Shown: in pieces, positions 33,968-43,905 of the stretch
How the letters are laid out: every line of letters begins with the position of its first letter
How positions within the stretch are numbered: the first letter of the stretch is position 1
Assembly (NCBI GenBank): GCA_022402525.1
Contig: JAKRSB010000006.1
Span: 1-52,468 of the forward strand
Length of the DNA stretch: 52,468 nucleotides
Source: Thermosynechococcaceae cyanobacterium MS004
GTDB taxonomy: Bacteria; Cyanobacteriota; Cyanobacteriia; Thermosynechococcales; Thermosynechococcaceae
Reading direction: 5' to 3'
The notes under the pieces: model-generated
Told to the model about the DNA's origin: nothing
The model's input: only the letters and a program-made list of their open reading frames with translations
The model's database searches: none
Position numbers and translations under genes: made by a program

Positions 33968-34669
33968 TTAGGATGCAGCAGCCTGGACTTCATTAAAGGG
34001 ATCTAGGGCATTGACCTTGAGGCGCTGCGTCAACTCTTGTGGAGCGATCGCCTCAATCTGGCCTCCTTGAATCAACCAGCATCGATCTGCGATCGCCAAT
34101 AGTTCAGCGGGCTCGTGGGTTACTGCCAGGAGGCTGCGCTGCTGCTTCAGCTTATGCAGAACCGTGACCAACTGCTGCCGCATCGACCAGTCTAGACCTG
34201 CCGTTGGCTCATCCAGAAGCAGCAGGTGGGGCTGGCGAATGAGCTGCACCGCCAACGCTAACCGTCGCTGCTGCCCCCCACTCAAAGACTGCGGCGAGGC
34301 ATAGAGCGAAAGCTGGCCTAGTCCCACTTCCTGAAGTGCTTCCTGGATCTGATCCGTGGTAATTTCAGGATGCCCAAGGCGGAGTTCTTCCGCCACCGTA
34401 CCACCACAGAAATGGCGCTCTGGAAACTGAAACACCAGTCCAGCCAACTGCTGGAGGTTAGCGGGCGTGAGGAGCTGATTCCGCCAGCGCAGTTCACCCG
34501 TCGTGGGCGCTGCCAGCCCCGACATAATTTCAAGCAGCGTACTCTTGCCAGAACCACTGCGGCCAATAATCAGCCCCATCTCCTGCGCGCCAAGCTGAAG
34601 GTTAATCTGCCGTAGAATGGGATTCTGGGACGCGGTGGGGTGATAGCTTAGGTTTTTGATATACAGCAT
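33968..34669 (-). CDS. ABC transporter ATP-binding protein (CbiO/energy-coupling type)
   Basis: A 233-residue ATPase. Walker A GRSGSGKST (36-44), a VFQFPERHF Q-loop of the CbiO/EcfA type, signature LSGGQQRR (129-136), Walker B LLLLDEP (149-155), D-loop TAGLDW and an AVTHEPAE H-loop are all present. The QFPE(R/H) form of the Q-loop is typical of energy-coupling factor ATPases for cobalt, nickel or vitamins. No permease or substrate-binding subunit is adjacent, so the partner is elsewhere or the role is different. Confidence 0.9.
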   Translation of the reverse strand: MLYIKNLSYHPTASQNPILRQINLQLGAQEMGLIIGRSGSGKSTLLEIMSGLAAPTTGELRWRNQLLTPANLQQLAGLVFQFPERHFCGGTVAEELRLGHPEITTDQIQEALQEVGLGQLSLYASPQSLSGGQQRRLALAVQLIRQPHLLLLDEPTAGLDWSMRQQLVTVLHKLKQQRSLLAVTHEPAELLAIADRCWLIQGGQIEAIAPQELTQRLKVNALDPFNEVQAAAS

Positions 34670-34823
34670 GAATGCAGAATGGACAGGGCGCTGATTCAGA
34701 AGCCGGGAATAACCGGAACATGCTAGAAAAAACCGGAGTAGCAGACCCCGCTATTCTAGCTCAGGGCTACATCTCCTTTGGACAGCATCACAATCCTAAC
34801 AGTGCCGTATCGGTAAATCAGAC

Positions 34824-35270
34824 ATGCAGGTTGAATTTCGAGAGTTTAATCCCTTTGACCTTTGGATTTGGATTCGGTTTGAAACAGCACCGTCCGAGCG
34901 GGAACGACTCTATCTAGAGCAGGTGTTTGAGTCTTGGTTTTACCTGGGCAAGCTGGGCGCATTCAATGCAGAAAATCTTCAGGTGCAGGATGCTGGACTG
35001 GAGCTTAGCTACTTAGAATACGACGAAGCTGGGTCGGGTTCCCTGATGGCGCTGATGCACAATATGGGGAATTTTGAGTACGAAAGCTACTGGGCGCGAT
35101 GCTGGTTTGACCTCGGCACCAGTGATGCGATCGCCTTAGATATTTTGCTCAACGCCCTTGCTCAATTTAGCAAAGACTTTGTTGAACTGGAGCGCATTTA
35201 TATTGGCGGAGAGAATGAAGAGTGGTCTACCACTGGAAGCGAAAGTCGGCCCTTCTATGAAGACAATTAG
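34824..35270 (+). CDS. DUF3531 family protein
   Basis: A 148-residue cyanobacterial and chloroplast DUF3531 protein. MQVEFREFNPFDLWIWIRF, YLEQVFESWFYLGKLGAFNA, SYLEYDEAGSGSLMALMHNMG and YWARCWFDLGTSDAIALDIL are conserved. It is soluble and rich in aromatic residues. The function is unknown. Transcription is divergent from the ABC ATPase gene (154 bp apart). Confidence 0.88.
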   Translation: MQVEFREFNPFDLWIWIRFETAPSERERLYLEQVFESWFYLGKLGAFNAENLQVQDAGLELSYLEYDEAGSGSLMALMHNMGNFEYESYWARCWFDLGTSDAIALDILLNALAQFSKDFVELERIYIGGENEEWSTTGSESRPFYEDN

Positions 35271-35296
35271 CAGCTTTGCTGAGGGGTTTCGGTTGG

Positions 35297-35340
35297 GGAT
35301 TTCCCATCGCGGTTTTCCCATTGCGGTTTTCCCATCGCGG
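35297..35340. repeat. 14-bp tandem repeat, 3 copies
   Basis: GGATTTCCCATCGC, GGTTTTCCCATTGC and GGTTTTCCCATCGC, right after the DUF3531 stop. Confidence 0.88.
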
Positions 35341-35367
35341 TCTTGTAAACTTAGCCGCTAGATAGGG

Positions 35368-35601
35368 TTACTCCCCATAAAGATCTCGCAGGATTTCGGT
35401 GAGGGCATCGTCTAGGTCTTGAAAGGCTGCATCTAAGCTGGGGTAGCTATCTAGACCTTCCCAAGACATCCCTCCTGCATCCAAAGCGCGCAGAAAAGAG
35501 TTGAGCGGGCTATCAACGTCATATCCAATCTCTATCCAACCCTCATGCTCGTTCACCCAGCGATCAATATTGGGATAGGTGTCTTCAAAGGGAGAGGCCA
35601 T
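35368..35601 (-). CDS. Small acidic conserved hypothetical protein
   Basis: A 77-residue acidic protein with several aromatic residues (NIDRWVNEHEGWIEIGYDV, LNSFLRALDAGGMSWEGLDSYPSLDAAFQDLDDALTEIL). The regular DLDDAL/LTEILRDLYG ending suggests a terminal helix. I do not recognise a named family, but the composition and a good start are those of a real small gene. It is convergent with the DUF3531 gene. Confidence 0.6.
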   Translation of the reverse strand: MASPFEDTYPNIDRWVNEHEGWIEIGYDVDSPLNSFLRALDAGGMSWEGLDSYPSLDAAFQDLDDALTEILRDLYGE

Positions 35602-36054
35602 GATTACTCCACAGGTTCTGTCGCTTAAGGTAAGGGGGCGCTAAAGGTAAGGGTAGGTCGCTAAATTCTGTTTCTCTCACAAATCATGCCCTGAGCAGTT
35701 TGATTCTGCAATGAGGGCGTGATAGAGCGTGATGGCAGTCATTCTAAATTCAAAAAAAGCTCAGAGCAGTTAGCTGCAAGACAGTATGAAACCGGAAGGC
35801 CAATAGATTTAACGTCAGGAGACAAGCCACTCAAGGGTTTTGACTATGCCGAAAGTTATGCCCCAAGTGATAGCCCTTGGCGTTGAGCACATTGCGATGC
35901 CTCCTATTTTATGAAGCTGCATGAATAGGAGCCACGGATGAGAGTGAGTCATGCTAGGTCTAAATCGCCTCGAACGTTTCGCGGAAGTTTTGTTCTAGGG
36001 CAGCGCGATCGCAAATGTCCGAGCAATAGCTGTCTGTGAGATTACGTTAGGGCT
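35602..36054. other. Spacer without recognised gene
   Basis: About 450 bp between the small acidic gene and the SNF2 gene end. It contains a direct repeat around 35625-35665 (TAAGGTAAGGG-like) and a possible hairpin, CTCCTATT (35901-35908) with AATAGGAG (35924-35931). No convincing coding frame was seen. Confidence 0.5.
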
Positions 36055-36093
36055 ACAGATCCTCATTACAAATCCTCGTCACAGATCCTCATC
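36055..36093. repeat. 13-bp tandem repeat spanning the SNF2 stop codon, 3 copies
   Basis: ACAGATCCTCATT, ACAAATCCTCGTC and ACAGATCCTCATC. The gene's TGA (TCA at 36079-36081 on this strand) falls between the second and third units; the last residues DEDL come from the third. Confidence 0.85.
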
Positions 36094-39000
36094 AATGACA
36101 GCAGAGCGATCAAGGAGAAGGAGCTGACGTAGCTGATCGGTATCCATATCCGTGAGCCAAGCCTCACCGCCGCCAATCACCTGATCGGCCAAAGCTTTCT
36201 TGCTCTCCAACATTTCGTGGATGCGCTCTTCTAAGGTGCCGCTACAGACAAACTTATGCACCTGTACATTCCGGGTTTGACCAATGCGAAACACGCGATC
36301 GGTCGCCTGATTTTCGACCGCCGGATTCCACCAACGATCAAAGTGAAATACATGGTTGGCGCGGGTTAGATTAAGGCCCACGCCACCTGCCTTGAGGGAT
36401 AAAATAAACAGCCTTGGCCCCTGGGGGTCGTTTTGGAAGCGGTCAATCATGATTTCCCGTTGGGCTTTGGAGATGCCGCCATACAGCAGCAGGGTTTCCC
36501 GCTTTAGGTCTTTGCTCAGGTAGCCCTGGAGCAGCTTACCCATTTCTGCAAACTGCGTGAAGATTAACGCGCGATCGCCTTCTGCGAGAGCTTCTTCCAA
36601 TAGCTCTTCGAGGCGCTTGAGTTTCCCAGAGCGCTGGGCTGTCCCCCTGAGGTTTGGCTCTTTCAAAAACTGAGCGGGATGGTTGCAGACCTGCTTGAGC
36701 TTCGTGAGGGTCGCCAAAATTAGGCCGTGGCGCTGAATCCCCTCCGCAGCTTCGACGGCTGCCAAGGAATCCTGCACCACCTGTTCATAGAGTGCAGCCT
36801 GCTCTGGCGTGAGGTTGCAAAACACCGTCGTTTCCTGTTTTTCCGGCAGGTCTTGAATAATATCGCGGTCTGTCTTGGTGCGGCGCAGGATGAAGGGCTG
36901 TGCTAAGGCGCGCAGGGTTTGCAGGGATGCCGTATCGCCATAGCGCTCGATGGGCATCGCAAAACGCTTCTGAAAGAAGGCTTTAGAGCCAAGGTAGCCC
37001 GGATTCAGAAAATCTAAGATCGACCATAGCTCCATCAGGCGGTTTTCAAGGGGTGTTCCCGTGAGGGCAATGCGGCACTTGGCCTGTAGCCGCCTCACCG
37101 TCTGAGACTGCCGCGCCTCTGGGTTTTTAATATTTTGCGCCTCGTCTAAGACAATTCCCTGCCAGTCTATGCGGGCAAGAAAAGCCTCATCCCGATGCAC
37201 TAGGGCATAGCTAGTCAACACAATATCGTAGGTGGGAGCAGCTTGAGTAAATGCTTTGCCTTGAGGGCGATTTGAGCCGTGGTGGAGCAAAACTTTGAGC
37301 TTTGGCGCAAACCGCTGAATTTCTCGCTCCCAGTTGCCCAGCACCGAGGTAGGGCACACGAGCAGCATCGGATCTTTCCAGCGCTTTTGCGCTTTCAGGT
37401 GCAGCAAAAAGGCAATCAGTTGGATGGTTTTGCCTAAGCCCATGTCATCCGCTAGGCAAGCGCCGAGATTCCAGCGCTCTAGAAACGTCAGCCAGCCCAC
37501 TCCTCTGGCCTGGTAGGGCCGGAGGCTACCCTGGAAGTTTTTGGGCTCCACGGGTTCAAAGGACTGGTTGCCGCTCAGGGTATTGAGCAGTTCTTCAAGG
37601 GCTCCGGTGGACTCGAATTTGACAATGGGCAGCTTTTCAATGGTCAGGGTGTCTCCCGTGCTGAGCCGCAGGGCATCCTGGAGGGTAAGCCCCGCCTGGT
37701 TTTGGCGATTTGCAAAAAAGGTTTGCGCTGCGCGGATATCCTGGGATCTCAGCTCGACCCATTCGCCATTAATTTCGACCAGGGGTGAATCCTGAGACAC
37801 CAGGTAGTCAAACTCGCTTTTAGAAAGGCGCTGACCGCCAATGGTTAGCTCCCACTTAAAATTCAGCAGACTGTTGAGGGAGAGCGCGGCAGGTTTGCTA
37901 GAGGGAACTTCGGCGCGAATCTGGAGCCCCAGTCGATTCGCCCAGCCCTCGCGGTTCGAGAGGCTCGGCGGCACAATGACCCCAAACCCACTCTCTTCCA
38001 GTCGCCAAGAGACGCTTCTTAAAAACTCATAGGCCTGGAGCGGGGTGAGCGGATGCTGGCTCGGCCGTGCGCTCTGGAGGCTTTCTTCTAGGGCTGGATA
38101 GACGCGGGACGCAATGCCTAGCCCTGCCAGCAGCGTTTCTTGGGGCTGTTCCAGGATGCGTCTTTGGACGGTTAGGCTTGGGTCGGTGGTCATCCAAATG
38201 ACTTCGGCACTGACCCAGCAGGAGTCGTCGTCGGTGGCCTGAAGGCCGTAGGCGATTGTCCAGGTTCGCGATCGCGGTAGGGGAGGGGCGAGCTGAAAGG
38301 CAACCCGAAAACGCTGGTTTTGGGTAAGGGCGGACTGGACGGGCTGTATCCAAGTCTTGTAGGCCGCCGTGAGCGCTTTAATCTCAGGTGTCTGGGGGAT
38401 GATTGTGTCGCTGTTGGAGCTACTGCTGAGTGCCATCAACCAGTCAGCAGCGGCATTTGTGCTGCCGTGGAGCGCCTTGATCGCCGCTAAACTTTCCTCC
38501 CCCTGAATTCGCTGACGAATCTGCTGATCGACCAAGACTTGGAGCGAAGTTTGCAGGAATCCATGAGGCTCTGGGGGGATCTGAAGCGCTATCTCAGGGC
38601 TAGCCTCAGAGTTAATTACCTGATAGCAGCGGCATACTTGGGGCATTCGGTCTTTGAACTGTCGAAACCTGGCCTGGTCTAGAGTGCTGTCCAGCAGCGG
38701 CTGCCAGTACCCACGCCAGCGATCGCCTTCTTGATCGCCTGCTCGATCTCCCTCTACAGACGCGATCGCTGGCAAAAACTTAGCGCGCACCAGTAGGTCT
38801 AGGCTCCAGCGCGTGACGTGGGACCAATAGCTTAAATCAGCGCCCATCCAGCGCTCCTCAGACGCGCTGAGGTCTGAGCCTAGGGGTAGCCCCAGTAAAA
38901 AGTCCGTTGCCGCCCCAGGCTCTAGATAGAGGCCAGAGATTTGGACTGGGTAAAGGCAAACTTCATCATCGGGTGCTAAGGCTGCTGCTGAATGGAGTGG

Positions 39001-39471
39001 ATAAATTTCAGGCTCGTGGCCTTCTCCCTTCCCGTTACGGCTCAGAATACCCAAAACGTGAGTTCCCCAGCTTACAGACTGCGGCGCTTCAGGCACAGCG
39101 GCTTGGGCCTGTTCCTGATTAGCTTTTGCGCCCTTAGGTGTTGGGGTTTTAGCTTGAGACGCTTTGGATTTAGAGGCCTTAGGCTGCGTACTGAGGGGAG
39201 CGCCTTCGATAAGAGCGTCTTTGATGAGAGCCTCTTTGAGGCTGTCCGGCAACCTGAGCTGTTTGGCCTGAACCAACTGGAGTAGATAGGCCGATAGTTC
39301 CAGCGCATCCATTCCAAAAAGATTCTGAGGCACTGCCTCTAGGGTTGCGTGCTGCGTGCCGCTCCGCCAGACCTCACCCCACAGAAAAAAAGCGCTGAAC
39401 GGCTCACGCGCCTTTGCACTTGCAGCGGGAAGAAGAGAAGAGTGAATCCAGCTACCGTGGAGCAAAGCCAT
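36079..39471 (-). CDS. SNF2-family DEAD-like helicase
   Basis: A 1130-residue SNF2/RapA-like ATPase with the long N-terminal SNF2-associated domain (DUF3670 type; NREGWANRLGLQIRAEVPS, IGGQRLSKSEFDYLVSQ) common in bacterial members. Helicase motifs: I DDMGLGKT (near 676), II DEAQ (near 774), III LTGTPLENRLMELWSIL, IV-VI with ALIFTQFAEMG, SLKAGGVGLNLT and DRVFRIGQ (near 1058). Such proteins remodel protein-DNA complexes or aid polymerase recycling. An Ala/Lys-rich insert (KASKSKASQAKTPTPKGAK) lies near residue 105. No toxin or methylase partner is adjacent. Confidence 0.95.
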   Translation of the reverse strand: MALLHGSWIHSSLLPAASAKAREPFSAFFLWGEVWRSGTQHATLEAVPQNLFGMDALELSAYLLQLVQAKQLRLPDSLKEALIKDALIEGAPLSTQPKASKSKASQAKTPTPKGAKANQEQAQAAVPEAPQSVSWGTHVLGILSRNGKGEGHEPEIYPLHSAAALAPDDEVCLYPVQISGLYLEPGAATDFLLGLPLGSDLSASEERWMGADLSYWSHVTRWSLDLLVRAKFLPAIASVEGDRAGDQEGDRWRGYWQPLLDSTLDQARFRQFKDRMPQVCRCYQVINSEASPEIALQIPPEPHGFLQTSLQVLVDQQIRQRIQGEESLAAIKALHGSTNAAADWLMALSSSSNSDTIIPQTPEIKALTAAYKTWIQPVQSALTQNQRFRVAFQLAPPLPRSRTWTIAYGLQATDDDSCWVSAEVIWMTTDPSLTVQRRILEQPQETLLAGLGIASRVYPALEESLQSARPSQHPLTPLQAYEFLRSVSWRLEESGFGVIVPPSLSNREGWANRLGLQIRAEVPSSKPAALSLNSLLNFKWELTIGGQRLSKSEFDYLVSQDSPLVEINGEWVELRSQDIRAAQTFFANRQNQAGLTLQDALRLSTGDTLTIEKLPIVKFESTGALEELLNTLSGNQSFEPVEPKNFQGSLRPYQARGVGWLTFLERWNLGACLADDMGLGKTIQLIAFLLHLKAQKRWKDPMLLVCPTSVLGNWEREIQRFAPKLKVLLHHGSNRPQGKAFTQAAPTYDIVLTSYALVHRDEAFLARIDWQGIVLDEAQNIKNPEARQSQTVRRLQAKCRIALTGTPLENRLMELWSILDFLNPGYLGSKAFFQKRFAMPIERYGDTASLQTLRALAQPFILRRTKTDRDIIQDLPEKQETTVFCNLTPEQAALYEQVVQDSLAAVEAAEGIQRHGLILATLTKLKQVCNHPAQFLKEPNLRGTAQRSGKLKRLEELLEEALAEGDRALIFTQFAEMGKLLQGYLSKDLKRETLLLYGGISKAQREIMIDRFQNDPQGPRLFILSLKAGGVGLNLTRANHVFHFDRWWNPAVENQATDRVFRIGQTRNVQVHKFVCSGTLEERIHEMLESKKALADQVIGGGEAWLTDMDTDQLRQLLLLDRSAVIDEDL

Positions 39472-39590
39472 AGGCGTCTCGCTTAAACTGAAGCCCCTCG
39501 GCTTTCAGGAACAGAATTGGCTCAGTGTTGAGGAAAAATTAAAAACGTCGCGTAAAAGCGGGTTAAGTATCCGGCTAGATGCCCCATTTA

Positions 39591-39744
39591 ACGTGAGTTC
39601 GACAAAAACACCCCCCCCTCATCTTCCCATCCTCCTTCTCCCTAGGGAGAAGGAGGGGCAATTAAAAATAAAGCTTCTTAGGCCCCTCGCCTTTGGGAGA
39701 GGGGTTTGGGGTGAGGGGCTTCAAGTGCATCATCGAACTCACGT
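39591..39744. mobile_element. MITE with terminal inverted repeats and target duplication
   Basis: ACGTGAGTTCGA (39591-39602) and TCGAACTCACGT (39733-39744) are perfect 12-bp inverted ends. CCATTTA flanks both sides exactly (39584-39590 and 39745-39751), a 7-bp target duplication. The interior is a perfect 26-bp palindrome (39631-39656) and an imperfect inverted repeat around CCCCTCGCCTTTGGGAGAGG (39684-39703). No coding capacity: a non-autonomous element. Confidence 0.85.
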
Positions 39745-39927
39745 CCATTTAGATACCCTCATTTAGATTTCCCAGTGGGATGTCCCACTATAGACTCGCC
39801 ACTAGCAACTCCACTAAAGGGCTTTGCAGAAGCCTGCTTCTTGTCCTGTTTTTTGCAGGGTTTCCCTGTGGGGCTGGCTTCGTCAGGGTTATCGTCCACC
39901 CATGAGAGACAGGGGCACAGGGCCAGA

Positions 39928-40009
39928 TCTGCTCAGATAATCTGCTCAGATACTACCCCGCCTGAATGATCAGCAGAGTAGCCTATCTGAAGCAACCTAT
40001 CTGAAGCTA
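39928..40009. repeat. Two adjacent short tandem duplications upstream of pnp
   Basis: TCTGCTCAGATAA (13 bp, 39928-39953, two copies) and CCTATCTGAAGCAA (14 bp, 39982-40009, two copies). Confidence 0.85.
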
Positions 40010-40176
40010 CTGCCATTCTAAGGGGTTCCACCGCAGAAACAACCGCGATCGCCGGCAAAAGACCCTGAGCGTCAACCCCAAAACCACTCTGAAGCCATCC
40101 TACGCCCATAAACTCTTGTGCTCATAAACTAATGTTAGGATCGAAAAATATAAAAAATAGGAAAAAAGCAAACTGA

Positions 40177-42330
40177 ATGTCAGAAATTACTAAGTTGATA
40201 TCCTTTGATGGACGGGATATCAGGCTCACCATTGGCCGTTTTGCCCCTCAAGCTGGAGGTTCTGTCCTCATTGAATCGGGCGATACCTCAGTCTTAGTCA
40301 CCGCAACACGCTCCACCGGCAGAGAAGGCATTGACTTCTTACCCCTCCTGGTTGACTACGAAGAACGCCTCTACGCCGCAGGGCGCATTCCAGGAGGATT
40401 CCTCCGTCGAGAAGGTCGCCCCCCCGAAAAGGCAACCCTCATTTGCCGCCTTATTGACCGTCCGCTCCGTCCGCTGTTTCCAGACTGGATGCGGGATGAT
40501 ATTCAGGTGGTGGCCACCACGCTATCTATGGATGACAATGTGCCACCAGATGTGTTGGCCGTGACTGGAGCTTCCCTGGCGGTTCTGCTGGCCAAAATTC
40601 CGTTTCATGGCCCGATGGCTGCAGTGCGCGTTGGCCTGGTTGGTGACGACTTTATTATTAATCCCACCTATGCCGAAGTGGAAGCAGGAGACTTAGACCT
40701 TGTGGTGGCTGGCTCTCCGGAAGGCATCATTATGGTAGAGGCGGGCGCGAGCCAAGTCTCAGAAGAAGACATTATTGAAGCGATCGACTTTGGCTACGAA
40801 GTTGTTCTAGATCTCATTAAGGCCCAGCAAGAGCTGGTCACTGAGCTAGGGCTGGAGGTGGAGATTCCAACTCGCCCTGAAGAAGACCCCACGCTCCTCA
40901 ACTACATTCAAGAGCAAGTCAATGAGCCGATGAAGGCTGTCTTGGGTCGCTTAGAAAAAGATAAAAATGTACGAGATGCAGCCCTTGATGACATCAAGGC
41001 GGACTTGACCCAGCGCATTGTGGAGCTAGAGGACGAGAACGCGGTGAAGGTTGCCGCTGCGGCCAATAGTAAGTCCGTTGGCAAAATTTTTAAGAGCATC
41101 ACCAAGAAGCTGATGCGCCAGCAAATCATTGAGCAGGGCGTTCGGGTGGATGGCCGTCAGCTCGATGAAGTGCGTCCGATTTCCTGTAGCGTTGGCGTAT
41201 TGCCCAACCGCGTCCACGGGACGGGGCTGTTTAATCGAGGGCTAACCCAGGTGCTTTCGGTGACGACCCTAGGCACACCAGGCGATGCCCAGGATATGGA
41301 TGACCTGCATCCAGACGGCAAAAAACGCTACCTTCACCACTACAACTTTCCGCCTTACTCCGTGGGTGAAACTCGACCCATGCGATCGCCCGGTCGTCGG
41401 GAAGTGGGGCACGGTGCCCTCGCCGAGCGCGCCTTGGTTCCGGTACTGCCCTCCAAGGAAGACTTCCCCTACGTGATTCGGGTGGTTTCAGAAGTGCTGT
41501 CTTCCAATGGCTCTACCTCCATGGGATCGGTCTGTGGGTCTACGCTATCTCTGTTGGATGCAGGCGTGCCCCTCTCCAAGCCCGTGAGTGGTGCTGCAAT
41601 GGGCCTGATTAAAGAAGGTGAAGAAGTCCGGGTCTTGACGGATATCCAGGGCATTGAGGACTTCTTGGGAGATATGGACTTTAAGGTCGCCGGGACTGAT
41701 ACCGGAATCACAGCGCTCCAAATGGATATGAAAATCCACGGCCTGCCCCTAGAGGTTATTTCTAAGGCGATTCATCAGGCTAAGCCCGCCCGGATTCATA
41801 TTTTGGGCAAGATGCTAGAGGCGATCGCCGAGCCACGCGCTGAACTATCCCCCTACGCACCACGCTTACTCACCATCAAAATTGACCCCGATCAGATTGG
41901 TCTCGTCATTGGCCCTGGCGGGAAGACCATTAAGGGCATTACGGAAGAGACGGGTGCCAAAATTGACATCGAAGACACGGGTATTGTGACTATTTCCGCC
42001 ATCGATGGGGAAAAAGCCAAGCAGGCCCGTCAGATCATTCTGGGCATGACGCGCAAGCTGAATGCGGGAGATGTCTATCTCGGCCGCGTGACTCGCATTA
42101 TCCCCATCGGAGCCTTTGTGGAAATCATGGCAGGGAAGGAAGGCATGATTCATATTTCTCAGCTTGCGGACTACCGCGTGGGCAAAGTGGAAGATGAAGT
42201 TGCCTTGGGTGATGAGGTGGTGGTCAAAATCCGCGAAATTGATGGGCGCGGCCGCATCAACCTGTCTCGTTTGGGCATTCATCCCGATGAGGCCGCCGCT
42301 GCCCGCGCTGGCAGTGCAGATCCTGAATAG
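40177..42330 (+). CDS. pnp: Polyribonucleotide nucleotidyltransferase
   Basis: A 717-residue PNPase, the phosphorolytic 3'-5' exonuclease of RNA turnover. Two RNase PH-like domains ([17 protein letters not shown]..., [15 protein letters not shown]...) flank the helical linker; the second retains [12 protein letters not shown] and [15 protein letters not shown] with catalytic Asp residues ([20 protein letters not shown]). The KH domain has [11 protein letters not shown] and the S1 domain [16 protein letters not shown]-like ([15 protein letters not shown]). The ATG follows AGGA at a long spacing, and a strong terminator follows the stop. Confidence 0.98.
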   Translation: MSEITKLISFDGRDIRLTIGRFAPQAGGSVLIESGDTSVLVTATRSTGREGIDFLPLLVDYEERLYAAGRIPGGFLRREGRPPEKATLICRLIDRPLRPLFPDWMRDDIQVVATTLSMDDNVPPDVLAVTGASLAVLLAKIPFHGPMAAVRVGLVGDDFIINPTYAEVEAGDLDLVVAGSPEGIIMVEAGASQVSEEDIIEAIDFGYEVVLDLIKAQQELVTELGLEVEIPTRPEEDPTLLNYIQEQVNEPMKAVLGRLEKDKNVRDAALDDIKADLTQRIVELEDENAVKVAAAANSKSVGKIFKSITKKLMRQQIIEQGVRVDGRQLDEVRPISCSVGVLPNRVHGTGLFNRGLTQVLSVTTLGTPGDAQDMDDLHPDGKKRYLHHYNFPPYSVGETRPMRSPGRREVGHGALAERALVPVLPSKEDFPYVIRVVSEVLSSNGSTSMGSVCGSTLSLLDAGVPLSKPVSGAAMGLIKEGEEVRVLTDIQGIEDFLGDMDFKVAGTDTGITALQMDMKIHGLPLEVISKAIHQAKPARIHILGKMLEAIAEPRAELSPYAPRLLTIKIDPDQIGLVIGPGGKTIKGITEETGAKIDIEDTGIVTISAIDGEKAKQARQIILGMTRKLNAGDVYLGRVTRIIPIGAFVEIMAGKEGMIHISQLADYRVGKVEDEVALGDEVVVKIREIDGRGRINLSRLGIHPDEAAAARAGSADPE

Positions 42331-42373
42331 TCTGTTGTGCTGTAGGCCGTAGCGCCTCCTCATGAATGAATGC

Positions 42374-42414
42374 TGCCTGTAGAAGCCAACGCGCTGCTTC
42401 TGCAGGCATTTTTT
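42374..42414 (+). terminator. pnp: Rho-independent terminator after pnp
   Basis: TGCCTGTAGAAGC (42374-42386) pairs with GCTTCTGCAGGCA (42396-42408) through one G-U pair, followed by TTTTTT. It lies 44 bp after the pnp stop. Confidence 0.92.
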
Positions 42415-42565
42415 GTGGCTTATTTTATAAAGTTAATGACGGACGTTGATTCAGGAGGTTTGACTGGGGCGTAAGATAGTGAACTGTGCCTTTCGCTTTG
42501 GCTGCATTCTGCTCTCCCGCCAGATCGGTTTTACCCCTATTCCATCCATCTTTTTTCCAAACGCT

Positions 42566-43657
42566 ATGACCCAGGATTACCGCATTACCCTACTGCCCGG
42601 AGATGGCATCGGCCCCGAAATTATGGCCGTCACCGTGGATATCCTGAACGCGATCGCCCCCCGCTACAACCTACACTTTACGTTTCAAGAAGCCCTGATT
42701 GGCGGTGCGGCCATTGATGCAGTCGGCAATCCCCTCCCCACAGAAACCCTAGAAACCTGCCGCAAGAGCGATGCGGTTTTGCTGGCCGCGATCGGCGGCT
42801 ATAAGTGGGATTCCCTGCCCCGCGAACTGCGCCCTGAGACGGGATTACTGGGTCTGCGGGCAGGGCTAGAGCTATTTGCTAACCTGCGCCCCGCCCAGAT
42901 TTTGCCCCAGCTCATTGATGCTTCTAGCCTCAAGCGCGAGGTGGTAGAGGGCGTGGATATTATGGTGGTGCGCGAGCTTACGGGCGGCATCTATTTCGGA
43001 CAGCCCAAGGGCATCTTTACCACGGAAGCAGGCGAAAAACGCGGTGTGAATACCATGGCCTACCGCGAGTCTGAAATTGACCGCATTGGCCGAGTCGCCT
43101 TTGAAACCGCCCAAAAACGCGATCGCCGCTTGTGCTCCGTAGACAAGGCCAATGTGCTGGAAGTCTCTCAGCTCTGGCGCGATCGCATGATTGCCCTATC
43201 CGCCGAGTACCCAGACGTGGAGCTAACCCACCTCTACGTGGACAATGCCGCCATGCAGCTCGTGCGATCGCCCAAACAGTTTGACACCATTGTCACCGGC
43301 AACCTGTTTGGGGACATTTTGTCCGATATTGCGGCCATGCTCACGGGCAGTATAGGGATGCTGCCTTCAGCCAGTTTGGGCGCTTCTGGCCCCGGCGTAT
43401 TTGAACCTGTCCACGGTTCCGCGCCGGACATTGCCGGACAAGACAAAGCAAACCCCTTGGCTCAAGTGCTGAGTGCCGCCATGCTGCTGCGCTACGGACT
43501 CAACCAGCCAGACCCCGCCAGCCAGATTGAAGCGGCAGTCCTTCAGGTCTTAGAAGCAGGCTACCGCACCACGGATATTCAGTCCCCTGGCACCACCGTC
43601 TTGGGCTGTCAGGCTATGGGACAGGCATTGCTCAATGCGCTAGATGCCGCAGCCTAG
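42566..43657 (+). CDS. leuB: 3-isopropylmalate dehydrogenase
   Basis: A 363-residue NAD-dependent enzyme of leucine synthesis, which oxidises and decarboxylates 3-isopropylmalate. [14 protein letters not shown] at the start, [27 protein letters not shown], and the [26 protein letters not shown] signature are all present. The ATG at 42566 is preferred; the longer frame from 42479 adds 29 residues of unrelated sequence. The TAG stop starts a 14-bp tandem duplication. It is followed by hemB 248 bp downstream. Confidence 0.97.
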   Translation: MTQDYRITLLPGDGIGPEIMAVTVDILNAIAPRYNLHFTFQEALIGGAAIDAVGNPLPTETLETCRKSDAVLLAAIGGYKWDSLPRELRPETGLLGLRAGLELFANLRPAQILPQLIDASSLKREVVEGVDIMVVRELTGGIYFGQPKGIFTTEAGEKRGVNTMAYRESEIDRIGRVAFETAQKRDRRLCSVDKANVLEVSQLWRDRMIALSAEYPDVELTHLYVDNAAMQLVRSPKQFDTIVTGNLFGDILSDIAAMLTGSIGMLPSASLGASGPGVFEPVHGSAPDIAGQDKANPLAQVLSAAMLLRYGLNQPDPASQIEAAVLQVLEAGYRTTDIQSPGTTVLGCQAMGQALLNALDAAA

Positions 43658-43682
43658 CGGATTACAACTAGCGGATTACAAA
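43655..43682. repeat. 14-bp tandem duplication starting at the leuB stop codon
   Basis: TAGCGGATTACAAC followed by TAGCGGATTACAAA. The first three bases are the stop codon of leuB, so the duplicated copy carries another TAG in a different frame. Confidence 0.9.
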
Positions 43683-43905
43683 AAAAAGAGTCAGAAGCAA
43701 ACTCAACAGCGTTGATCGCCTGGAACCCTTCATCTGCAAGAGTGTCAAAAAAGATTACATTGACGGATGCTGAATCAGGCCAGAGCCAGGAACTCCATTA
43801 AAATTAAGGGTAGTCTGCGCCGCAACACAGCGAGATCTCAGTTCTGCTCTTGGTTGCGCTGCGCTGCAGCTTCTAGATTCTCTACCCCCTCACGCCCTCA
43901 TTCCT

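Noticed and set aside
36079-39471. SNF2 helicase as part of a phage-defence island (DISARM or similar)
   Set aside because: No methylase, phospholipase D or other defence partner lies nearby, and this SNF2 type is a common cyanobacterial housekeeping gene.
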